From NCBI GenBank assembly GCA_019426215.1, contig CM033400.1, positions 14,740,568-14,804,567 of the forward strand: a stretch of 64,000 bases of DNA, read 5' to 3'. Origin of the DNA: Buddleja alternifolia. Lineage: Eukaryota; Streptophyta; Magnoliopsida; Lamiales; Scrophulariaceae. Positions 21,451 to 32,992 of this stretch are shown here, one piece after another. The notes beneath the pieces were generated by a model. It was given only the letters and a program-made list of their open reading frames with translations, was not told the origin of the DNA and searched no databases. Each line of letters opens with the position of its first letter. Position 1 is the stretch's first letter. The position numbers and the translations under genes were made by a program.

Positions 21451-23296
21451 TTTTGTTTTGAGAGAGATAAATCAAATAGCTGCAAAAAATAAACCAGACT
21501 ATATTAGATATTTGTAACTTAAACTAAAACCAAGTTTAAAATCAAGGACTTCGACTTATAACTTTAGCTCCCATTATATTTTTCGAGATTCACACTCCTA
21601 CTGTGAAAAACGAAAGTGATCGTTATTTATTGCTTCGTAGTGGAGATTGAGTTCTTTAATTAATGTAATGGATGACAACCCTTTAACGATATTTGGTCCA
21701 TTACTTAACTAAATTGATGCCCAACATCAATATATCCAATAGACGATCCAATCTTCTTTTTCCCATAATCCACCAAAACCGCAAACCCTTAACGATTTAT
21801 TGGCTTTGTGGACTATCTAAGTTCGTTCCCACTAACTCCTCATAATCTAACATTTGAATTTCACCATACAACCCTTTAACGATATTTGGGGTGAAATATA
21901 TCTCGATTAAGGCATCTAATGCACTTAATAAAATTTTTAAATTAAATCTTGATATATGGCCCCCACTTACTGGGAAGATGTCATATACTAGGTTTAAATC
22001 TTAATTCTATTAAGTTTAGTGGAGGGAAAGGACGCCTAGCGCCCCTTTCTAACTTAGCATAATTTTTGTTTAGGAGAATTCATGTTCTAAACATACATCT
22101 AAGTCTCACTTTGCACATTATCATATTTATATAGCGCATATTAACTATATACATGCTTTATACAACTAATGAACATGCATCGAACGCAATACAATCAACA
22201 CATATATCCATGGGCTTTTTATAGAGGGCCCAAGCCAATGGGCCATCATAAAAAAAACAAAAAAAAGCCTAGCTATTCTTCTTGGGCTCCAAGCGCCTCT
22301 TTTTTTGGATTGATCTCTTCTTCAAGACCCCATTCTATTTCTATCTATTACATGAGATTATTTTAACAACCTATACATAATTCTATAAATAAAATAATGG
22401 GCTCAAATCCGGCCCTTACAACCCATAAAAAAGAAATACATCCAAAAAGAAAACAACCTAAGCCCATGAATAATGTCACCATCATATAATACATGCTCGC
22501 ATTAATTAAAGCAACTATGTTGGTGATTAAGTTAATAATTAATTAGTCCAACTAATTAATTTCTTCAATAAAATTCCAAACTTTATTGATAATTATGATA
22601 ATAAACCATCTAGTGAGAATTTATTATTTAAATAAATTAATTAATTAAAAATTCTCCAACAATAATTAATTAAATATTTTATTCAAATAATTAATATTCA
22701 ATAAAAACAAATTTGGGCTCGATTTCATCAAACATAAATTACCAACCATTGACATATTTAAATTCAATTAATTAAGCCCAAAAATTAATTTATTGAATGC
22801 CCAATAATTTTATTAAACCTATTTGGGCTCTTTTAATTAAAATTCGGGTCATCATCCTCTTGACCCACCCGGATAATTAAAATAACCTAAAACTCATTTA
22901 TTCAAAAATTTGGACCCAAAATTTTTTGACCCGACCCAACCCGATAGGACCCGGGTCATGGACCTTGGCCCACGAGGCCATGCCGTGCGTGTGCTGTGAG
23001 CCCAGCGCACAGCACCTGCGCTCATGATGTGCGCCAGGAGGCCACCAGCTGCGCGCACAGTGTGCGCTGTCTGCGCGCCTGCGCACTTCGTGCGTGTCGC
23101 GCACGTCGTTGGGTTTTCACCCCCGATTTTCACACAATTTTGATTTTTCAATTCACATATCGTTATGCAATAATATTCAAGAATAAACACTGAAAAATCA
23201 TGGTTCAAAATCATAAATTTGACATCAAATTATCATGCTTCAAAAACACAAAAAAACACATAATTCACGTATTCAATTAAATACGGAAATCAGAGA
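21451..23296 (-). other. Copia-2 (E/D) leader
   Basis: Minus-strand non-coding leader. It holds a TTTTTTGCAG acceptor-like site just upstream of gag, the hairpin module (21665-21897), AT-rich sequence, and a GC-rich cluster at 22980-23105 with GCCCAGCGCAC and GTGCGC words. I see no supported ORF. Confidence 0.75.
21665..21897 (-). promoter_or_regulatory. Constant-loop hairpins, copia-2 leader (E/D)
   Basis: Three hairpins share loop core CAACCCTTTAACGATATTT (plus-strand view). Their different stems are GTAATGGA/TCCATTAC (21665-21704), TCCAC/GTGGA, extendable with a bulge (21769-21812), and ATTTCACC/GGTGAAAT (21858-21897). Start-to-start spacing is 104 and 89 nt, close to the copia-1 module. 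Confidence 0.8.
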
Positions 23297-23312
23297 TTGA
23301 CTCTGATACCAC
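23297..23312 (-). other. Copia-2 (E/D) primer binding site
   Basis: Minus strand GTGGTATCAGAGTCA, directly next to the LTR: the standard copia tRNA-Met-type PBS. Confidence 0.88.
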
Positions 23313-24129
23313 TGTTGGGTTTTTAACATTAAAACACAGCGGAAAATAAATAATCCCAAGTGGTTTATCTCAATTTCTCATATTCAAATCGTGTTAAGAA
23401 TTCATGTATCTTTCTTCGTGTTTGTTGAATTTTGAACCAGCTTTCGCGATCCTTCTCTGAACAGCAAACGTGTCATTGTCACTAAATCACCATGCTGGAA
23501 TCAAAGCGAAAAATCCTCTTCTTCTTGCTCCTTGAAATCAGATAGAGGGAGAGAGAGCGATTGGAAGACTTTTTACTTAGAGAGAAAGTTAAATTCGAGG
23601 CTTTTTATAACTATTCACTAAGCAGTATATTTATACTACTATATAAATAATAATAACCTAGGCAACTAGGTATAATGTGGACGCCCACCTTATGCTTTTC
23701 AAAGCCTTTGGGCATAGTCCAATCGTTTAATTTATTTATTTAATTAATATTATTTATCCAATATATAAAATAATTAATTAAATCCTTGTTAACTCTATAA
23801 TTAATTTCCCTTAAGAAATTAACTAACACATTAACTTAATTAATTAATAAAATCATCCAATGATTAATTAATTAATTAATTGCGATATCTAATACCGAAA
23901 ATTCTCTCAAGTCAATTCCATGATTTTTTTCTTTTGCAATTCCTTTAAGAGCGACTCTTTAGGTTCGTGTGAAAAGGCAATTGGAAGGAAACCAAAAGGA
24001 TGTGGGTAACACCTAGCCAGTCTCATGGCCCACATCGTATCCCAATTGAGAACGAATGAATAGGATTATTCCAAACATTTACGTTGTGAATACTGTACGA
24101 GTATAAACCTTTTATTCACATATCTCAAT
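23313..24129 (-). mobile_element. Copia-2 (E/D) 5' LTR, first part
   Basis: From TGTTGGG (23313) to the Athila insertion. It ends with the target site TCAAT (24125-24129). The LTR resumes at 41553. Combined length is about 1.62 kb, matching the other copia-2 LTRs. Confidence 0.92.
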
Positions 24130-25630
24130 TGATAAGAGCCGTTTTTACGTGTTTTGAAGTCCGTTTTGTATATGGTTTAGGTTCATTTATCGCTTGACTC
24201 TTGCCACATTTGCGTTTAATCCATGTGTGGAGTGATTTCAGGTTGTAAATGGATGCAATGGAGAAAGGGCGAAAAAACGACGTATTAAACAAGTTCATGC
24301 CAAGATGCTTCGCAGACTGGCGCCCAAGCGCGAGATTCACCACACCTAGGTGCCAGCCAATTACATCAGGACATGCTTCGCAGACCGGCGCCCCAACGCA
24401 ATATTCACTACGCCTAGGCGCCGGCCAAGTGAAGTTTCGCAGCATGGCGCCCAAGCGTGAAAGATCCCGTGCTTAGGCGCCAGACGATTACTGAAGACAA
24501 AAGCTACGCAGACGCACGCCCAGGCGCCAAACATTCCGCGCCTAGGCTTGAGCCCTCCCGCACCTGAGCGCCAGAAATCAAGCCTGGGCGTCTCCCTTAC
24601 GTTTCCCCCAAGACAACAATGCCACATCGGCCGCGCCTGGGCGCCGATTCACCCGCGCCTGGGTGCCTTCGTAACCGTTTTTTGAAATTTTCAGCACTAA
24701 ATGGGGGTTCGAATTTTGGAGTTGGGAGGCCATTTTCTGAGATTGGAGCCATCTTTTCATCACTCTAAGAAGGGGAAGAAGGGAGATTGAGCTAGAGATT
24801 GAAGCTACAAGCAAGGATTCATCATCATTTAAGCCTTAGGGAGTTTTACTTGCATTTCATTTACATGTTTATGTTAATAACTATGTATATGTTTTTTCTA
24901 GATCTTCTTGACTTATTGATGATGAGCTGATTTTGTGGAACTAAGGCCATGTGAAGGCCTAATTTACAAATCAATATATGTGAAGTTAATTTTCGTATTA
25001 ATTCTCATGTTGCTTTGTGTGTTGATTTTGTGCTTTTATCACAATCATGTGCTTGATCACCATATGCTTGCTATCTTGCCTAATCTAGTCATTCGAGAGA
25101 AGATAGATTAGGATTCAAAGGAATCAACACATCATTCGAAACAAATGTGGAATTGCCCCTAGAAATGGGTAGAGATTTCCGGGTGCTGGTAGCCAGGTTT
25201 ATCTGGGGAAGCTTTAGAACTTTAATGCGTGGTTATTCATTAGATTCTCGGATAGAAATATTTAGAGAACCGTCAATTAATCATAGGATTATTATGTGCC
25301 ACGACATCGGGTAATAGTTAATTAAGGAGTTTCCACCAAAGCAATAGGAGTCTAATAATTCGAAGAGTAGCTCACGTATATTGAGGAGTAGGTTAGGTTG
25401 GAGCATGTGCCTTAGTCAATTTATCGATCTTGAGTTTTAATCTATAGTCCGCTCTCCTTTGTTCTCCACTTTGCTTCTCATATCATTGCAATTTACTTTT
25501 GTTTTAATCTTCTTAATTTGAATTGTCTCTTATTTTCTCGCTAATCATAAACTAAAAATTCAAGTCTCCGTGGTTCGACAACCCGGACTAGTGCACTTGC
25601 TATTCAAGCACGTTAAGTATTAGCGTGTCA
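24130..25630 (+). mobile_element. Athila 5' LTR
   Basis: TGATAAGAGCC..GCGTGTCA. It contains a dense GCGCCYAGGCGCC cluster at about 24300-24660. Relative to the 3' LTR it lacks about 33 bp before CTAGTGCACTTGCT and has one extra GC-motif unit near 24645-24672. Confidence 0.95.
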
Positions 25631-25636
25631 AGTTTT

Positions 25637-25653
25637 TGGCACCGTTGCCGGGG
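25637..25653 (+). other. Athila primer binding site (tRNA-Asp)
   Basis: TGGCACCGTTGCCGGGG starts six bases after the LTR. It is complementary, with one mismatch, to the 3' end of plant tRNA-Asp (GTC), the usual primer of Athila/Tat elements. The nested relative has the perfect version (34414-34430). Confidence 0.92.
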
Positions 25654-25797
25654 ACTTGTTTATTTATTTTTTTAGTTTTTGATTTTCATTTTACGTTTTC
25701 ATAATTCTTACTTGTGTTTACTTCTTGCTTTTCTTTTATTGTTCGTATTAGTCTAATTTTGTTTCTCTTATTTTATTGATAGGTTGGGTTGTGGTGC

Positions 25798-27335
25798 ATG
25801 ACCCGCTCCTCCAACCAGCCATTATACGGTTTCGAGCCAGAAATAGAACGCGTTCTTTGGGCTAGTAGACGAGCTCGAGAAATGGCCCACAACTTCAATC
25901 CTATTCCAAATGGGAACTTTCCCGATGTGAATCTTCAAAAGAATAGGGAATGGTTGCAAAACCTATTCCAAGCTATGCAACCGGCACCTCCACCGCCTCC
26001 TCAATCGGTTCGCGGTAATCAACCACCACGGGTACACTCTACTCCGGGACCTGTTATCTTTCCGGAATTTGCTACTCCTAATTTCCACATTCCCTCTCAC
26101 ATGTTCGGGATGGTGCAAGCTGAGCCATTTTATGGTGACTCAAGGACTCACCTCATGACCACCTTGATCACTTTGAGACTGTGATCTCGACCATGCAATT
26201 CAACCCAAGAGATATTGATGCTATTCGCCTCCGACTATTTCATTTCTCTTTAAAAGATGAGGCTACTCTTTGGTACAAGTCATTGCCCCCGCAATCGATT
26301 GGAACATGGGACGATCTCGTGGATGAGTTTCTTAATAAATTCTTCCCTCCATCAAAAATCAACGAGCTTCGAAGCGAGATTAAGGGGTTCAAACAATCAA
26401 GGAACGAGTCCTTAGCATCCACGTGGGCAAGGTATAAGAGTATGCTACGGAAGTGCCCCGATCACAATTATACCCGAGACGAGCAAGTGTAACATTTCTA
26501 CAATGGAGTACGATCTCGGATTCGCCACCGTCTCAATGCGGGAGCCGGTGGCGACCTTTTGGGCCTCGATAGTAGAATCATGTGGATGAAACTTGAGCAA
26601 ATGGCAAGGGAGGATGAGCTATACCCCGAAGATGATGACGAGCCTCTTCCACCAAATCGAAGGGTTGCGTGTGTTCAAGACTTAGAAGAAGTGGGTGCCC
26701 CGGAACAGGAGGTTGTAGACGTGAACTTTGTTGGGAATCACAATCGACAACGGTTGAATTTTCACATTCCCGAAAACTTCCCAAAGAGACCAAACCCCGC
26801 ACCAAACGCACAACCGGGCATCTACCAACCCCCGAGGCCTCCTTTCAACAACCCTCCTTCGAGGCAAGGCAATCCCAATGTACAAGGGCAAGGGCAAGCA
26901 CGACCTCCTACTGTTGACGAGCGACTCAATGATCATATAAGGAAATCGGACACGTCGATCAATGAACTCCGGAACATGATGAAGGACATGTTCATGGAGA
27001 TGAAGGATATGAGGACACAAATAGGGCAAATATCCTCCACGGTAAATGGTAGAGCCCCGGGGACTCTACCAAGTGACACGAAAAAGAACCCGAAAGAACA
27101 ATGCCACGCCATATCTTTGAGAAGTGGGAAACAAGTTGAATGTTATCCTGTCAGCATTCCCGCGCCCGAGCGCGAGGTTATACACGCCCAGGCGCCGGTG
27201 AACTCCAATCCTGAAAATTCGCTTCACACATCCGCGCCTAGGCGTGCTTCAGATGGCACCCAGGCGCCAGACATGACCCAGCAGCAGGAAATGCTTCGCA
27301 CATCTGCGTCCGAGCGCGAGGTTATACACGCCTAG
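25798..27335 (+). pseudogene. Athila gag, disrupted
   Basis: Capsid-type gag starting at ATG 25798 (MTRSSNQPLYGFEPEIERVL). The gag core has DEATLWYKSLPPQSIGTWDD and FFPPSKINELRSEI; then come an acidic/proline-rich stretch and the CHAISLRSGK block that precedes pol. A frameshift near 26150 (HL.HLDHFETV region), a TAA at 26490 (EQV stop HFYNG) and a TAG at 27333-27335 break it. The last stop lies inside a copy of the GCGCCYAGGCGC word. Its C-terminal linker (about 27165-27370) is built largely from that word. An acceptor-like TTATTGATAG lies about 15 nt before the ATG. Gag would have to come from another copy. Confidence 0.9.
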
Positions 27336-27419
27336 GCGCTGGATGTTCCACGCCCCGGCACCGGTACCAGCACTCAGGCACCGTTCCCTGTCTCTTCAGG
27401 TTCTAGCTCTTCGAGTCTA

Positions 27420-30400
27420 GTGCCTTTTCCTCCTATTGAGATCCGTCTTCCCTTCCCAAATGCACAGAAGAAGAAAAAGAAGGAGATGGATCCGAGTTTC
27501 CTCCATATTCTATCTATTCTTCGTGAGGTGAAGGTCAATATTCCTTTGGTGGATGCTATTTTGCAAATGCCGAACTATGTGAAGTTTTTCAAGGATATTC
27601 TCTCCAACAAGCAAAAATGGGAGGAAAACGAAACTGTTTGCTTAACCGAGGAGTGCTCGGCCGTCTTACTCAACAAATTGCCTCGCAAGCTCAAAGGCCC
27701 CGGGAGCCTTACCATGCCATGCACTATTGGTGATCTTACTTTTGACAAGGTGCTTTGCGATTCGGGAGCAAGTATCAATCTCCTCCCCTACTCTATCTTC
27801 ACGAAGCTCGGTCTAGGGAAGCCCAAACCTACCTCGATATCCTTACAATTGGCGGACCGTTCGATTAAACATCTGAAGGGCATCATTGAAGATGTAATTG
27901 TGCAAGTGGACAAATTTTACTTTCTGGTAGATTTCGTGGTGCTCGACATGGAAGAGGATGTGGAAGTACCACTGATTCTAGGGAGACCCTTCCTAGCCAC
28001 GGGTAAGGCAATCATAGACGTCGCCGATGGTAAGTTAACTCTTCATGTGGGTGATGAAAAGGTTATATTTGATGTATTTAAAGTGCTTAAACATCCATAT
28101 GATCATGATTCATGCTTACGTATCGATGCATTTGACACTTTGATTGGTGAGACATCTCAGGAACACATGATAGATGACCCGCTAGAGGCATGTCTTTTGC
28201 AATCCATAGATGTTGATTCGGCGAGTGAGGAGAAATTGGAAATTGTTTGTGGACTAGAAAAGCAACTTCCTTACCATGTCATGGGGATTGAAAAGTTAGA
28301 GCGATCACTTTCGGCTCCTCCCCGCCCTTCCATTGAAGAGGCCCCTACCCTTGAGCTTAAACCGTTGCCTTTACATTTGAAATACGTGTTTTTAAATGAT
28401 AATAAGACACTGCCCTTAATTGTCTCATCTTCTTTGACAGGGGAACAAGAGGAGCAACTCGTGGGAGTTTTGAGGGCCAACAAGAAAGCTTTCGGATGGG
28501 CAATTGCGGACATTAAAGGCATTAGCCCTACTATTTGCATGCACAAAATACTCATGGAGGACTCCGCCAAGCCTACACGTCAACCACAAAGGAGGTCCAA
28601 TCCACAAATACAAGAGGTAGTAAAGAAAGAGGTTATTAAGTTGCTCGACGCAGGTATAATCTACCCTATCTCTGATAGTGCATGGATAAGTCCTACTCAT
28701 GTAGTTCCTAAGAAAGGAGGCATAACTGTGATTAAAAATGCAAACGATGAATTAATTCCCACACGTATGCTTACTGGGTGGCGTGTATGCATCGATTATC
28801 GGAATTTAAATGATGCCACCCGGAAAGACCATTTCCCCCTCTCTTTCATCGACCAAATGCTCGAAAGGTTAGCCGGGCACGATTTCTATTATTTTCTCGA
28901 TGGTTACTCCGGCTATAATCAAATTGCCATAGATCCCGAGGACCAAGAGAAAATGACTTTCACTTGTCCTTATGGCACATTTGCTTATAGAAGGATGTCA
29001 TTTGGTTTATGTAATGCTTCGGCCACCTTTCAAAGATGCATGATGGCAATTTTTCATGATATGGTCGAGGAGTTCCTTGAGATTTTCATGGACGATTTTT
29101 CTGTTTTTGGAACATCTTTTGATGCATGTCTAGATCATTTGACCCGTGTTTTGAAACGTTGTGAGGAAACCAATCTTGTTTTAAATTGGGAGAAATGCCA
29201 TTTCATGGTTCGGGAAGGGATTGTGCTAGGTCACAAGGTCTCTCATAGAGGGATCGAAGTAGACCAAGCAAAGATTGAGGTCATAGAGAAACTTCATCCT
29301 CCTACCTCGGTTAAGGCCGTGAGGAGTTTCCTTGGGCATGCCGGTTTCTATAGGCGGTTTATCTTGAATTTTTCCAAAATTGCAAAACCATTGTCTAAAT
29401 TACTTATTAAAGATGCACCGTTTGATTTTGACTCTTCTTGCATGCAGGCATTCCTAACTTTGAAGGAGCGGTTGATATCCGCCCCCATCATGGCACCTCC
29501 GGATTGGAGCTTACCCTTTGAGTTGATGTGTGATGCTAGTGACACCGCTGTGGGGGTGGTACTTGGCCAACGAAATGGGAAGGTATTTCAAACCATTTAT
29601 TATGCTAGCAAAACTCTTAGTGAGGCGCAAATGAGTTACGTAACCACCGGAAAAGAGTTACTAGCTATAGTATTTGCATTTGATAAATTCCACTCCTATC
29701 TCATTTTGAACAAGGAGATTGTGTACACCGATCACTCCGCCCTTAAGTATTTGCTTGCCAAAAAGGATGCCAAACCTAGACTTACTAGGTGGATTTTGCT
29801 TCTCCAAGAATTTGACATAGAAATCAAGGATAAGAAAGGAGTGGAAAATGTGGTTGCCGACCATTTGTCTAGAATAGAGACTCCTACCCCCGAGTGCATG
29901 CATGATAAACCAATTTGTGAGGAGTTCCCCGATGAGCAATTGTATGCTATTCTTCATAACGATACTCCTTGGTATGCCAATTTTGAAAATTACCTTGTCA
30001 CGGGAGTTCTTCCTCCGGATATTACTTTTCATCAAAAGAAGAAATTCTTATTTGATGTGAAGCAATACTTGTGGGATGAACCGTATCTATTTAAGATTTG
30101 TGCAGATGGCCTAATTCGAAGATGTATTCCCGAGGAAGAAATAGCATCAGTTCTAGCTCATTGCCATGATATGTCGGTAGGTGGCCATTTTGGGCCTTCT
30201 AAAACAGTGGCTAAGGTACTCCAATCAGGTTTCGTTTGGCCCACACTCTCTAAAGATGCATTTTTGTATGTCCAATCTTGTGATAAGTGCCAACGAACGG
30301 GTAATATCTCTAAAAGACATGAAATGCCTTTGAATAGCATGCTTGAGTGTGAGTTATTTGATGTCTGGGGTATTGATTTCATGGGACCTTTCCCGAGTTC

Positions 30401-31256
30401 TTGTTCAAATAAGTATATTCTTATTGCAGTCGACTACGTCTCGAAATGGGTTGAAGCCGAGGCTTTGCCCACTAACGATGCTCGGGTGGTTATGCGATTT
30501 TTAAGGAAAAGAATTTTCTCTCGTTTCGGAACCCCTAGAGCAATCGTTAGTGATGGGGGCACCCATTTTTGCAACAAGCAATTCGAACACTTATTGAAAA
30601 AGTACGGGGTAAGGCATAAAATTTCAACTCCTTACCACCCTCAAACAAGTGGGCAAGTGGAGGTGTCTAATAGGGAAATTAAACGCATTCTTGAAAAAAC
30701 GGTCAATGCATCTAGGAAAGATTGGTCTCTTAACCTAGATGACGCCTTATGGGCTTATAGGACCGTGTTTAAAACCTCAATTGGCATGTCCCCTTATCGC
30801 CTCATTTTTGGAAAGGCATGTCATCTACCGGTTGAGCTTAAGCGTCGTGCATTTTGGGCTATCAAATTTCTCAATTTTGATTCTACACTTGTAGGTACAC
30901 ATCGATTGCTCCAATTACATGAGCTCGAGGAATGGCGCCACCAAGCTTATGAGAATGCTAAACTTTACAAGGAACGCACAAAAATGTGGCATGACAAACA
31001 CATTCTTCCCCGCAAGTTTCAAGATGGGGAGAGAGTTCTCCTTTACAACTCTCGACTCCGACTTTTTCCCGGGAAGCTCAAGTCACGGTGGTCTAGCCAA
31101 TTTCTTATATCTCACGTATATCCCTCGGGTGCCGTCGAGCTCACAACGGACACTAGGCAAACCTTCATGACAAATGCTCAAAGATTGAAGCCTTATATGG
31201 GGATTGATGGACCACGGGACAAGGTAACCATCAAATCATATCAAAATGGGGCATAA
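27420..31256 (+). CDS. Athila pol (PR-RT-RNase H-INT), open
   Basis: A 1278-codon open frame. It is open from 27336, just after the gag stop; the first ATG is 27486 (MDPSFLHIL). Counting from 27420: aspartic protease with DSGAS at about residue 114; reverse transcriptase (about 395-660) with the [16 protein letters not shown] block and catalytic FMDD at 556-559; RNase H (about 700-820) with CDASD (D705), GKELLAI, TDHSAL and VADHLSR. Integrase follows, with an HxxxxH-CxxC zinc site (about 915-960), then the D,D-35-E residues in DFMGPF, SDGGTHF and [11 protein letters not shown] (about 985-1080), and no chromodomain. No stop or frameshift interrupts it, unusual in this window. The last ten residues ([10 protein letters not shown]) and the stop come from an LTR fragment of the nested element. 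It was presumably one frame with gag. Confidence 0.95.
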   Translation: MPFPPIEIRLPFPNAQKKKKKEMDPSFLHILSILREVKVNIPLVDAILQMPNYVKFFKDILSNKQKWEENETVCLTEECSAVLLNKLPRKLKGPGSLTMPCTIGDLTFDKVLCDSGASINLLPYSIFTKLGLGKPKPTSISLQLADRSIKHLKGIIEDVIVQVDKFYFLVDFVVLDMEEDVEVPLILGRPFLATGKAIIDVADGKLTLHVGDEKVIFDVFKVLKHPYDHDSCLRIDAFDTLIGETSQEHMIDDPLEACLLQSIDVDSASEEKLEIVCGLEKQLPYHVMGIEKLERSLSAPPRPSIEEAPTLELKPLPLHLKYVFLNDNKTLPLIVSSSLTGEQEEQLVGVLRANKKAFGWAIADIKGISPTICMHKILMEDSAKPTRQPQRRSNPQIQEVVKKEVIKLLDAGIIYPISDSAWISPTHVVPKKGGITVIKNANDELIPTRMLTGWRVCIDYRNLNDATRKDHFPLSFIDQMLERLAGHDFYYFLDGYSGYNQIAIDPEDQEKMTFTCPYGTFAYRRMSFGLCNASATFQRCMMAIFHDMVEEFLEIFMDDFSVFGTSFDACLDHLTRVLKRCEETNLVLNWEKCHFMVREGIVLGHKVSHRGIEVDQAKIEVIEKLHPPTSVKAVRSFLGHAGFYRRFILNFSKIAKPLSKLLIKDAPFDFDSSCMQAFLTLKERLISAPIMAPPDWSLPFELMCDASDTAVGVVLGQRNGKVFQTIYYASKTLSEAQMSYVTTGKELLAIVFAFDKFHSYLILNKEIVYTDHSALKYLLAKKDAKPRLTRWILLLQEFDIEIKDKKGVENVVADHLSRIETPTPECMHDKPICEEFPDEQLYAILHNDTPWYANFENYLVTGVLPPDITFHQKKKFLFDVKQYLWDEPYLFKICADGLIRRCIPEEEIASVLAHCHDMSVGGHFGPSKTVAKVLQSGFVWPTLSKDAFLYVQSCDKCQRTGNISKRHEMPLNSMLECELFDVWGIDFMGPFPSSCSNKYILIAVDYVSKWVEAEALPTNDARVVMRFLRKRIFSRFGTPRAIVSDGGTHFCNKQFEHLLKKYGVRHKISTPYHPQTSGQVEVSNREIKRILEKTVNASRKDWSLNLDDALWAYRTVFKTSIGMSPYRLIFGKACHLPVELKRRAFWAIKFLNFDSTLVGTHRLLQLHELEEWRHQAYENAKLYKERTKMWHDKHILPRKFQDGERVLLYNSRLRLFPGKLKSRWSSQFLISHVYPSGAVELTTDTRQTFMTNAQRLKPYMGIDGPRDKVTIKSYQNGA

Positions 31257-31281
31257 AATACTGTAAAATATTGACTTATCA

Positions 31282-31316
31282 ACTACCCCCCAACTAGGCT
31301 ATGATCGTCTCGATCA
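31282..31316 (-). promoter_or_regulatory. J polypurine tract and upstream hairpin
   Basis: On the minus strand, TTGGGGGGTAGT (31282-31293) is next to the LTR start TGATAAGTC: a polypurine tract for plus-strand priming. Just upstream is TGATCG-AGA-CGATCA (31302-31316), a 6-bp-stem hairpin. Its position matches the ATTGCTCG..CGAGCAAT hairpin before the Athila tract at 39985-40004. Confidence 0.75.
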
Positions 31317-32992
31317 CTAAATGGTGAACAAGTACTCATAAGTTCAGATTTTACAACTTGGTTTGGGATCTTGAAAGATTCATGTGTCAATAATCAAGCA
31401 CGTAAAAGAATTAGACCCTCGAAAATGATTATGACAAGTTACACTTTACCTAGAACACTTAACAATTTGGAAGCCCCCAAACATCTTCGAATCCATCTCG
31501 AAATCATGAACTCCAAATCCATTTTTATGTCAAGAGCACACTTTAAACAAGATTATGCAAACTCATTAGATAATAAAAACATTAAAACACTTCAAAACTT
31601 TGCTAACCTATCGGTGTGCATGAAATGTGAAAGTCAAGATCAAAAGGTCTTTTTGGCTTGTAACGTAAGGCTAGGTAATGGCTTGGACGGGAATATATGG
31701 ATAAAGTGACTAAACTCAAGAAAGCATACAACTCAGTATCATCGAGCTAAACACTCACTTATCACTGAATAAATCTACACATCTCGCCACTTATAGCTTT
31801 CTGATTTCTTTTCCCCTTGAACTCATAACCCCAAAACTTGTTTCTTCTGATGCTAGGGGTGGAAAAATGATTCCCAAACCAAATAAATCACATTGAAGCT
31901 CAGTTCCTAGCCAAGTCGAGAGAGAGCTCACATAATATATTTTTCGGTAACTTCCAATCTCTCGACTCTTTAGCCAACTTACAACATTTCTTTTTCCTCT
32001 CTTTATTTCACATAAACTCAAGACCTCAAAATTTTTCAAGATCATCAAGAACAAACACACCTTTTAACCCATTAATCCATGAGATTCGACACCCAAAACA
32101 AAGCGTAAACCCAAATTAAAGCTAAATGATATGAAGTTATATGCTCTCTTACTTGGGAAATAGACTTTGTTTTTCTTTCTTTTAGGCTAAAGGGTGGTTG
32201 GTGTGGCTTGCGAAAGAAAATCGAATGGTGGTTTTTAGTGTGCTAAACACGCTCCATTCTTATCAATACGGTTCAAAATAAGGTCTAGAGATTATGTAAT
32301 ATCGTGAAAGCCAATTGTAAGGTTAAAGAAAATGAAAGATGGCCTAAATCATTTCATGACTTCGCACACTCAACACACATTTCAAAGTTGACAAAATTGA
32401 ACGCTCAATGCTTTAAATCCTCAACAATTCACATAAGCATGGCTAAAAAGGCTTTCACATATAAAATACGACAAATGATTTCATCTTAGATGAAGTAGAG
32501 ACACTCAAATGAATCATGCTCCAAGCAAAAGTATAACAAATCATGAATATGAAATCATTGACTATCACAGTTTTCTAATCCCAAATCAAGCATGAAACTT
32601 AACAAATGAGTACAAGTTACACCAAATCACCACATCAGAATAAAATTAGGACGTCTAACCCACCACCCAACTAATCTAGCACATTGTCCCCAATGAGCGA
32701 ACATACAAAGGTAAAGTAAAGGAAGGAAAGACGCCCCTAATGTTTGAAGCTAAGTGATGTCCAAAAAGCGAAAGAGTGACAAGGCGAAAAATCTGACATT
32801 AAAGCCTAGCCATCTGTGAAGTTAGAAAAACAAGAAGAGACAAAAAGCATCATCATGACAACTAAGAACACATAAAACGACAAAAACAAAACAAAAAGAA
32901 AAAAAAATGTAAACAAAAGAAAGCATGTAAAACGTGGGTTGCCTCCCACGAAGCGCTTGTTTTAAGTCATTAGCTCGACTCCCTTGCACTGC
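31317..32992 (-). other. J 3' non-coding region
   Basis: No domain or long ORF. A box GTGGGTTGCCTCCCACGAAG (32935-32954, plus-strand view) is the complement of the GGGAGGCAACCC box. That box also follows Athila pol at about 36001-36012, so this region corresponds to the post-pol untranslated segment. Confidence 0.65.

Noticed and set aside
24249..24627. Small ORFs through the GC palindrome cluster of the LTR
   Set aside because: They arise because GC-rich repeats lack stops; they exist on both strands and are not conserved as proteins.
30158..30382. Minus-strand ORFs across the Athila pol (several of 60-124 codons)
   Set aside because: Shadows of the long pol frame.
31371..31709. 112-codon plus-strand ORF in element J 3' region
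   Set aside because: Antisense to the element, no domain, typical chance ORF in A-rich sequence.
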